This document shows, one piece after another, positions 53,456 through 61,015 of a stretch of 64,000 nucleotides of DNA; positions within the stretch are counted from its first letter, which is position 1; the number at the start of each line of letters is the position of its first letter. Below the pieces are notes generated by a model. It did no database searches and was not told where the DNA came from. It saw only the letters and a list, made by a program, of their open reading frames with translations. The position numbers and the translations under genes were made by a program. Location of the stretch: positions 372,001 through 436,000 of the forward strand of contig NZ_CP115920.1 of NCBI RefSeq assembly GCF_040412085.2, read 5' to 3'. This DNA comes from Vibrio sp. CB1-14 (GTDB lineage Bacteria > Pseudomonadota > Gammaproteobacteria > Enterobacterales > Vibrionaceae).

Positions 53456-56400
53456 CTAGTTAAGTGAGTGATGAACTTGCAAGGCTTTACCACTTTGTCC
53501 ATCAATCACAAGGTACTCTAAGCTGTCGGTATCTAAGTGATAACCTTGAATGACGATATCATTTGCACCATCGCCATCGACATCCATAATCATGTGCTGT
53601 CTATCTCCTAGACGAGTATCAACCTTAACTTGACTTAACAGCTTACCAGTTGCACCGGACTTAGTAGAGAGTTCAAGTTGCTCTGTATTTCTGTTAATAC
53701 CAATTAGAGTGATCTCTGGAGTGCCATCATCATCAACATCGTTCATTTCAACCACGGCAGGGTCATACCAATGGTTTGGCCAAGAAAGGTTTTGTAGCCT
53801 CTGGCTGTCTTGATAACTGTTGATGAACAGTTTGTAACGTTCTTGTCCATTCTGCTCAGAGAAGCCAAATAGACCAACTTCACTTAGGCCGTTAGCATCT
53901 CTATCTGCAATCGCTACTGTTGTAACCGAATCGGAGTTGAATTCGCTGCTCCATCGGACATTTCCAGCCATTCCGGATTTAGTATGACCTTTCTTTATTG
54001 CTAGTTGGTAACGGCCGTCGTCCTTGCGTTTAGCGAACAAAGCGATATCATCGATGCCATCAGCGTTGACATCAGGAATGATCTTGATTTCACCAGCCAT
54101 CCAAACTGGGTTCCAGTTGTACACTTCCAGTTTGCTTGCCGTCGCTCCATCCAAAATGACCATTTGGTTTTTGTCTGCTCGCTTATGGTAACCAGAAAGG
54201 GCAATTTCAGGAACGGAGTCACCATTTCTATCTGGTAACGCCATAACCTGTGGATTGCTCCAGTTGTTCACCCACTTATAGGTCGTCATGGCCTTTCTTG
54301 ACTCGCCGTCTCTCACAATAAGTTGGTTGGTCTTATTGAGCAGGTGCTGGCCAAAAATAGCGTATTCTGTCACTCCGTCCTTATTCAGATCTGGAACTAC
54401 CACCAGTTCGGCGTTGCTCACTGTTGCTGGCCAGTTAAAGCGCTTGACCACCGTTAGTGAATTCTCCGGGTTCATCACAACCAATGAGTAACGATTCAAT
54501 GACTCTATGTAGCCAAACAATCCGACTTGCTTAGCGTGGTTATCACTAAGGTCAATTAGTTGAATAGAAGAAGTAAAGCCCAATTCAAGTTGCTTGTCTG
54601 CAAGTACGCTTCCATCCAAAGCTTCTTTTAGTAATAGCTCAAGTGTTGGTAAGTTAGATTGGTTTAATACCAGTATCTCTGCACCACCATCACCATTGGT
54701 ATCTTGCAACATAAGAAGTCTATGTGACTGAATTGGTTTAGTGGGTTCATTTGGTTCCTGTGGGTCAGTACCCGCTAAATATTCATTAAGGTTACTCACA
54801 CCATCACCGTCGGCATCAAGCGTGGCATCATTAGCATCTAATGGGTCTAAGCCGTTATCAACCTCAAATTTGTCCGGTATGCCGTCCCCATCGGTATCGC
54901 TTGAGAGCGGGTTAGTACCAAGAAGGTATTCCTCTAGGTTAGTGAGACCATCGTTATCAGAATCAATGGTCGCATCACTGGCATCAAACGGGTTCAGGCC
55001 ATAAAGAAGTTCCCAGACATCACTTACGCCATCACCGTCGGAATCGCTGGTCGTTGGGGTAAGTAGCATATTTTGAACTTCTAAAGGCACTTCATTTTTC
55101 AGCAGGCTTTCCATCACCAATGGAGAGGAAGATGCGCCGTTTTGCTCAAAAATTAGAGTAAACACGGAGCCGTCTGTGCCTAATGGTGAAGAGCCCGCCA
55201 TTGCAATGGTCGCCTTGCCAGCAACATTTGTGTTCAATGTGGTAGCCCATGCTTGCGTTAATGCTGTGGTTTCCACTGCAATAAGAGTAGCTTGATCGGG
55301 GTTAAAGTTAATCTGGGCGTCAATGCCTTGCGCACCGCGGTTCAAATATAAGTCCACCGCGATATGGCCATTTTGCAACACCCGGCGGTTATACCACGAA
55401 GCATTCAGTCCAACCGACATTAACTGACTTTCCACATCGCTTGCACCATTACCGGATGGGTCACCTAATAAATAAGCAGTAAAGTTTTGCTCAGTTAAAT
55501 TCGTGTTAACTTGCGCGTAATTATACTGAGCAGGAGAGAATTGCCACACGGCCTCTGCGGTGTTGAGTGGTAAGCTCGATAGCCCAGCTGCATAGGTGAG
55601 AACCGTGCTGGCCTCCATAGCAGTTACGATATTATCCCCATTTAGGTCGGCCGCCTGCAGGGCAAAGCCACTCAAGGTAGATTCACCAGAAATATGTGCG
55701 AGCATGAGTGCAGCATCGTAGGCGGTAATACCACCGAGTTGGTCTGACTTCATCGCTTTGATGTTATGACCCAAATCAGTGACAGGCCCAACCGAATAAA
55801 GACCTGAATTGGCGGATTGCGCTGTAATCGTGCCATCATCTAAAGCCACCGTGACTCTTGGCAGAGTCACGCCCATCCAGGTTGTGGTTTTACCAGAGAT
55901 CATATAGCCATCGATAATGGTCAATTGACCATTATAGGAGTCGGTAGCGATAGCGCCGCCATTGAGCTGTGCAGCGCTGATTGTTACTTCAGAGTTGCTT
56001 GTTTCTTTGGCAATAACGGTAAATTCAAGAATAACTAACTCTCCATCACCATCGACAGCGTTGTCTTGAGAGGTTGCGCCAGTCAAAGTAACAGTATTGT
56101 TGTTCTGGTGGGTGCTGACAGACCAGCCTGAAATCATGCTGCCTTTTCTTATACCTTCAAATCTAAGTTTTGACGAGTCAAAGCCGACATCAAGATCTAA
56201 AGCGATGAGGCCGTTAACGTTAGAAGCTCGCACCGGAACTTCAAAGAACTGCCCTTGAGTTACGCTCAAATCAGCGATACCGATAGAAGTATCACCAGAG
56301 AGGTAAGTAAAGCCCCCTGCGAGTCGTCCCATTTTCTCGTCTGCATTGGTGACAAAAATATCAAAGGTGCCCGCGATGTGTGCCGTAGTGGTACATTGAA

Positions 56401-59400
56401 GTTCATAACTGCTGATAAAGGTAGGTGAAGAGCAAATAGCCTCACCAACTTTAATACTCGCCCCTTCTTTAAAATTAGAGCCAGAAAGCGTCAGCAGGGT
56501 GCCGCCTTTCGCACTGCCGACTTTTGGTGTCACTAGGCTTACAACCGGACTATCGACCACTGTAATGACATTTGGTGTCGCGCTACGGCCGTAAAAACTG
56601 CTGCTATAACCGTCATTTGCTTCAATATAATATTCCACACCTGGCGCTTGTACGGCTGATTGAACAATCGTCGCTCGGTAGTTATTTCCTTGATTATTCA
56701 GCATTACCGAACTTTGATATTGATTGTCGCCGATAGTGCGGTAATACAAGGTCACGGTATCGACAGCAATATTGTCTGTGACGGTTGCCTGCACCAGAAT
56801 ATTGGCACCAAACCCACTCGCGGTGATTGGGGTGTGTTGAATCACGGGTTTAACCGTATCAATAGGTGTTGCAGAAGCAATGTTCGAGCCTTCAGACTCC
56901 CCTTCGGCAGAAACGACTTTAAATTGGTAATAGTACTTTTTGCCAGGTTCAACGTTCTCATCACGGTAAGCCAAAGTGCCACTTTCAATCAATGATTGGT
57001 GAATACGTTGATACTGACCATCCTCTTCCGTTGAACGGTAAAGGTTGTAGCCGTATAAAGTTTCAAAGTCGTCTTGAGACCAGCTTAAATTAACAAAACC
57101 TTCGCCTGCATTGGCTTGTAGAGTTAATGCCTCTAGCCCGCTGGCACTCACACCAAAGCGGAATCGAGCGTAATCTTTACCCGTTTTTAGCCAAGCGTTA
57201 TCGGCAGCAACTGCATCTTGAATACGAACGTACTGATAGCCGTCGGAAGCAACGTGAGAAACTCGTGCTTGCCCTTCCCAAGTTCTGGCATCAACCCAAT
57301 CTCCCGCAACTGAAAAGTCGGTATACGGGTAGTCGGGTCCAAAGAAGGCTTTAGGTTGAGTGTTGGTATCCATGTTTCGGTTGAAAGTGACGCGCCATGT
57401 CATCACCTCAGGACCGAATTCTGTTTTCACATTGCCGTCTGCATCCAGCATTTGCACATCGACAACAAATGGATAAGCGGATTCTGGAGCAGTTTCAAGA
57501 ATAGGGTAGACTTTCGCTTTGTTTAGATTAAAGTCATCGCTGTAGTCAATTACCGCAGTATCGATTAGGAACTCGCTGGTGGTGCCCCAGTAGTTGCCAC
57601 TCCAGTCTTCTTCTATTGGGTCTCCGTTTTTCTCAGATGTATGGATCTGCAACCAATGATCGGGTTTTGGATCCCAATAGCGATTGAGAAAAGCATTATT
57701 TTTGAACTCCTGAAATCCCTCTCTGAAAGGACTAAAAAGAACGGATGTTTTTCTGCCATTGTTAGGCGTTTTTTTGAGGTTTCCTAAGAAAGTATTATGG
57801 CTACCTATAGGCAAATTCCCATAAGATAAGCTGTAACCTATGTATGAGTTTTGTATAGCACTGTTTTCAATTAAGCTCGAATTGATGATAGCGGGAAGTT
57901 GGGCATTTCCCCATGTTTGTTTATCTAAACCATCAATGTAATCAGGTATGTAACCTAAGTCCTTAAAGCGGCTGGTGCTCACTGTCATTCCATTAAATTT
58001 AGGCGTTAATGCATGCTGCCAATTGCCGTCACGGAATTCATAATAAAAATAGTCACCTTCATACAAGGAATCAAACTCTGCATTATCTACTTCAATATAG
58101 ATCGGGCACTCAAATGTACTCGTGTGAATCATACAGTCTTCGAGTTTTGTGTAATTATTTGATATCTTAATATGTGAAAGCTTTATTGCTTCGCTTTTAT
58201 CAGCATTTAGTAGAACCATCCGATCCGGAAACAAATCTGAAGGTGCCATCACAACTGGATTTTCAACACTTCCCTCAGCAATTAAAGAGCCTTCTACTTG
58301 TAGGTACGCATTTCTAAACTGAGCGTAGGTATCGTCAGGTTGGCTTCCCCAAAACTGAACGTGAACTCCTTCACCAAGCTTTAGGGTGGTGTCTTTGGCA
58401 ACAAGAACCGGTTTATCAATGATATAAAGTGCCTGGTCACTTAAGGTAATCACACCATCCACAACGCCATCGGTATCAAGTAAGCCGCCATCGCTGCCAG
58501 GAGCATCAGAATCTAAAATCGAAGGTAGGTGGATTCCCCTGTTTACCTGAATTTGGAAAACAGAACTAGATTGATAATTGGTTGTATCTTGATTGTCTAG
58601 ACCGTTTTGCGAGTTTATGTAGACCTTAAAGTTAATAATATGATTGTTAGGCGTGTTGTCAGCCACCTTAAAGGTGAAAGGTTGACTAACACCAGTAACC
58701 ACACCATCTTCATCATAAATTAGGCCATTATCGTCATTACCAAAGGTACCGACAGACTCGTAGTTGACCGTATCCGTCACCCAGGTAATATACGGATCTG
58801 CCCCTACCGCGCCATTATCCTCAGCCGATAGCGTCACAGTTGTATTATCAGATTGTCCCCATTGGTTACGAATCACCACTGCTAAATCAATGGTTTCACC
58901 CGCATCAATGTGACCATTACTGTTGCCCTTACCTTGGAACCCTTGAACGTCGTTACCGCCATCCCATAAGTAGTGCTCTAGGTAATTTAAGCTTGGCTTA
59001 GGGGTGTTGACCAATGCTGCTAAGGCGTCCGCAGAGTGGGACATAGTTGGTGGTTTTTTAGGATCATAAGTGACGCCCTGTAATTTAGGGCCTGTTGCGC
59101 CAAGTTGTCCCATAATAAAACGAGAGGAATGAATCGCTTTGTCATTAAAGCGTGTTCGTAGCAGAGCGGCAATACCAGAGACTACCGGTGCAGCCATGGA
59201 AGTTCCATCCCATGCAGCGTAGCCATTTTGAGGTAAGGTCGAGTAGATATCGACGCCCGGTGCCATTAACTCATATTCCACACTGTCTTTTGCGATGCAG
59301 TCAAAGCTAGAAAAGCGAGCGAGGTTATCGCCATTTATGGCAGGTGCTGGCATTTGCGCTTGTACGCCCAGCACCCAAGGGTAGGCTGCTGGATAGTTTC

Positions 59401-60652
59401 TGGAGTAGGGAATACCACAAAGCGGATCATTTGGCTTACCGTCATTACCTGCTGCCGCAATCAGTACCGAAGAAGAAAAAGCCACGGCTAGGGCGTCCTC
59501 TTCCGCTTGCGAGTACCCTTGGCCACCAAATGACATGTTAATCACATCCGCACCGTGTGCTGCTGCGTACTCAATGGCTTCTGCAATATCCGTAGAGGTT
59601 AAAATGCCACTGTATTGCGCTGCTTTTACCGCCATGATTTTGACATTAGGCGCAATGCCTACTCCGCCAAGGTGGTTGTCTTTTTTAGCGGCAATAATGC
59701 CAGCGACATGAGTGCCGTGCCCGTGGTCGTCACTAGGGTCGCCGTTATGATCCCACTGACTACCAACAAAAGAAGCACCATGCACATCGTCGATAATCCC
59801 GTTATTATCATTGTCGATGCCGTCATTTGGAATTTCGCCATGATTCACCCACATATTGATAGCAAGATCTTCATGGTTGTAATCGACACCACTATCAATA
59901 ACGGCAACCACGGTATCCCGGCTACCGTGCTGGTCGTAACCATTGTCTTTTAGCCACTGCCACGCCTCCGGAGTATTTGTGGCATTTAGGTGCCACTGCT
60001 GAGCAACATCTGGGTCGCTTGAGTTTACTGCATCACTCAGCTGTTGTGCGGTTGTAATAGATTGACTTAACAAGCTTGGGTTATTGGTGACGGTTCGAAC
60101 TTGCGGCTCTTCAATCACATCAATTGTTGGGTCTGCGCGTAATTGTTTCACCACGTCTTCATAATCGACGTTGGTGGAGACTTTCACCTTCTGCCATAAG
60201 GGTAATTGCGCTTTCGCTTTGGCGAGTTGCTGCTGGGCGGGGGTTGCCATTCGCATAGGGGCAACAGTCGCGACTGGTGTCTCAAATAGTGGCTCAACGT
60301 GAATACCAGCAATCTTACTACTGAGTGGCGAAGACAGTGCTGAGTGACTTTGCGCACTAAATTGGCTCATCATTTGAACCTGACGTTGTGGCTTGAGCTT
60401 GACTAGTAGCTCATTTTGCTCACAGCCTGTACCTTTACAGCGGATCACTTTTGCTTCTTCAAGCGAGATATTGTTGATATGAACATCACTAGAATACGGC
60501 CCACGGAAGGTTTTTTGTTTTAAAAGAACCTCGGGGTTAGGAAGGCTGGTGGTTTCAGTCGCATTAATATTCTGACTGTCGATATCACTTGCCCCTGCAA
60601 TAAAAGCAGCAAAGACACTGGCAGCGATAAAATGCCGAGCAGCATGTTTCAT
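53456..60652 (-). CDS. Giant secreted subtilisin-like (S8) protease with cohesin/dockerin-like domains and propeller cassette
   Basis: A 2398-residue exported protein: signal peptide (about 1-22) and prodomain to about 240. The S8 domain has Asp253 (AVIDSGVD), His312 (GHGTHVAG) and Ser485 (DGTSMAAP), so it looks active. It continues with a beta-helix-like region (about 735-1030), a fibronectin-III-like domain (about 1167-1262), an Ig-like domain (1262-1360), an IPT/TIG domain (1366-1448), a cohesin-like domain (about 1451-1576) and a dockerin-like segment (about 1582-1682, GGITAYDAALML and DLNGDNIVTAMEAS). A second cohesin-like domain (about 1755-1858), thrombospondin-3 repeats (1867-1966) and the eight-repeat propeller cassette (about 1979-2398) complete it. 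AGGA precedes the ATG. It may process matrix or surface proteins. Confidence 0.88.
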   Translation of the reverse strand: MKHAARHFIAASVFAAFIAGASDIDSQNINATETTSLPNPEVLLKQKTFRGPYSSDVHINNISLEEAKVIRCKGTGCEQNELLVKLKPQRQVQMMSQFSAQSHSALSSPLSSKIAGIHVEPLFETPVATVAPMRMATPAQQQLAKAKAQLPLWQKVKVSTNVDYEDVVKQLRADPTIDVIEEPQVRTVTNNPSLLSQSITTAQQLSDAVNSSDPDVAQQWHLNATNTPEAWQWLKDNGYDQHGSRDTVVAVIDSGVDYNHEDLAINMWVNHGEIPNDGIDNDNNGIIDDVHGASFVGSQWDHNGDPSDDHGHGTHVAGIIAAKKDNHLGGVGIAPNVKIMAVKAAQYSGILTSTDIAEAIEYAAAHGADVINMSFGGQGYSQAEEDALAVAFSSSVLIAAAGNDGKPNDPLCGIPYSRNYPAAYPWVLGVQAQMPAPAINGDNLARFSSFDCIAKDSVEYELMAPGVDIYSTLPQNGYAAWDGTSMAAPVVSGIAALLRTRFNDKAIHSSRFIMGQLGATGPKLQGVTYDPKKPPTMSHSADALAALVNTPKPSLNYLEHYLWDGGNDVQGFQGKGNSNGHIDAGETIDLAVVIRNQWGQSDNTTVTLSAEDNGAVGADPYITWVTDTVNYESVGTFGNDDNGLIYDEDGVVTGVSQPFTFKVADNTPNNHIINFKVYINSQNGLDNQDTTNYQSSSVFQIQVNRGIHLPSILDSDAPGSDGGLLDTDGVVDGVITLSDQALYIIDKPVLVAKDTTLKLGEGVHVQFWGSQPDDTYAQFRNAYLQVEGSLIAEGSVENPVVMAPSDLFPDRMVLLNADKSEAIKLSHIKISNNYTKLEDCMIHTSTFECPIYIEVDNAEFDSLYEGDYFYYEFRDGNWQHALTPKFNGMTVSTSRFKDLGYIPDYIDGLDKQTWGNAQLPAIINSSLIENSAIQNSYIGYSLSYGNLPIGSHNTFLGNLKKTPNNGRKTSVLFSPFREGFQEFKNNAFLNRYWDPKPDHWLQIHTSEKNGDPIEEDWSGNYWGTTSEFLIDTAVIDYSDDFNLNKAKVYPILETAPESAYPFVVDVQMLDADGNVKTEFGPEVMTWRVTFNRNMDTNTQPKAFFGPDYPYTDFSVAGDWVDARTWEGQARVSHVASDGYQYVRIQDAVAADNAWLKTGKDYARFRFGVSASGLEALTLQANAGEGFVNLSWSQDDFETLYGYNLYRSTEEDGQYQRIHQSLIESGTLAYRDENVEPGKKYYYQFKVVSAEGESEGSNIASATPIDTVKPVIQHTPITASGFGANILVQATVTDNIAVDTVTLYYRTIGDNQYQSSVMLNNQGNNYRATIVQSAVQAPGVEYYIEANDGYSSSFYGRSATPNVITVVDSPVVSLVTPKVGSAKGGTLLTLSGSNFKEGASIKVGEAICSSPTFISSYELQCTTTAHIAGTFDIFVTNADEKMGRLAGGFTYLSGDTSIGIADLSVTQGQFFEVPVRASNVNGLIALDLDVGFDSSKLRFEGIRKGSMISGWSVSTHQNNNTVTLTGATSQDNAVDGDGELVILEFTVIAKETSNSEVTISAAQLNGGAIATDSYNGQLTIIDGYMISGKTTTWMGVTLPRVTVALDDGTITAQSANSGLYSVGPVTDLGHNIKAMKSDQLGGITAYDAALMLAHISGESTLSGFALQAADLNGDNIVTAMEASTVLTYAAGLSSLPLNTAEAVWQFSPAQYNYAQVNTNLTEQNFTAYLLGDPSGNGASDVESQLMSVGLNASWYNRRVLQNGHIAVDLYLNRGAQGIDAQINFNPDQATLIAVETTALTQAWATTLNTNVAGKATIAMAGSSPLGTDGSVFTLIFEQNGASSSPLVMESLLKNEVPLEVQNMLLTPTTSDSDGDGVSDVWELLYGLNPFDASDATIDSDNDGLTNLEEYLLGTNPLSSDTDGDGIPDKFEVDNGLDPLDANDATLDADGDGVSNLNEYLAGTDPQEPNEPTKPIQSHRLLMLQDTNGDGGAEILVLNQSNLPTLELLLKEALDGSVLADKQLELGFTSSIQLIDLSDNHAKQVGLFGYIESLNRYSLVVMNPENSLTVVKRFNWPATVSNAELVVVPDLNKDGVTEYAIFGQHLLNKTNQLIVRDGESRKAMTTYKWVNNWSNPQVMALPDRNGDSVPEIALSGYHKRADKNQMVILDGATASKLEVYNWNPVWMAGEIKIIPDVNADGIDDIALFAKRKDDGRYQLAIKKGHTKSGMAGNVRWSSEFNSDSVTTVAIADRDANGLSEVGLFGFSEQNGQERYKLFINSYQDSQRLQNLSWPNHWYDPAVVEMNDVDDDGTPEITLIGINRNTEQLELSTKSGATGKLLSQVKVDTRLGDRQHMIMDVDGDGANDIVIQGYHLDTDSLEYLVIDGQSGKALQVHHSLN

Positions 60653-61015
60653 TGGAATATCCTATTTAGATTAGCTTCTCAATCCATTGAGGAGTGACAA
60701 TTTTGCTTTGGAAATTAAAAATACGTTTTTGGGCAGGATATCTCATTCGGCTTATGCAGAAAGTGATGCGAAAGGAATTTTTATATTGCCATGGTCAAGA
60801 ATTCAGTGGATTTATTAATTAACACAACACATTAAGTTGCTGGGTGAATTGTTGCTTTCGTGGTATTTGCAGCTTGAATGGCAAGGGTGTTGTTAAGTAA
60901 TTAATTGATTATGCAATCCGAGTCACATTGTCGTTATCAAAACAAGGTCGCGCAATAAAATGATCGTATAATTTTTGAACAATTTTGGGTTGTCGTATCA
61001 TCAAGGAAGAACATT
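60653..61015. other. 363-base divergent region
   Basis: AT-rich spacer between the protease gene and the plus-strand FG-GAP gene. TATAAT at 60967-60972 is a perfect -10 box but has no good -35 box. AAGGAAGA before ATG 61016 is a good ribosome site. CTCAATCCATTGAG near 60676-60689 is a small palindrome close to the protease start. No gene was seen. Confidence 0.5.
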
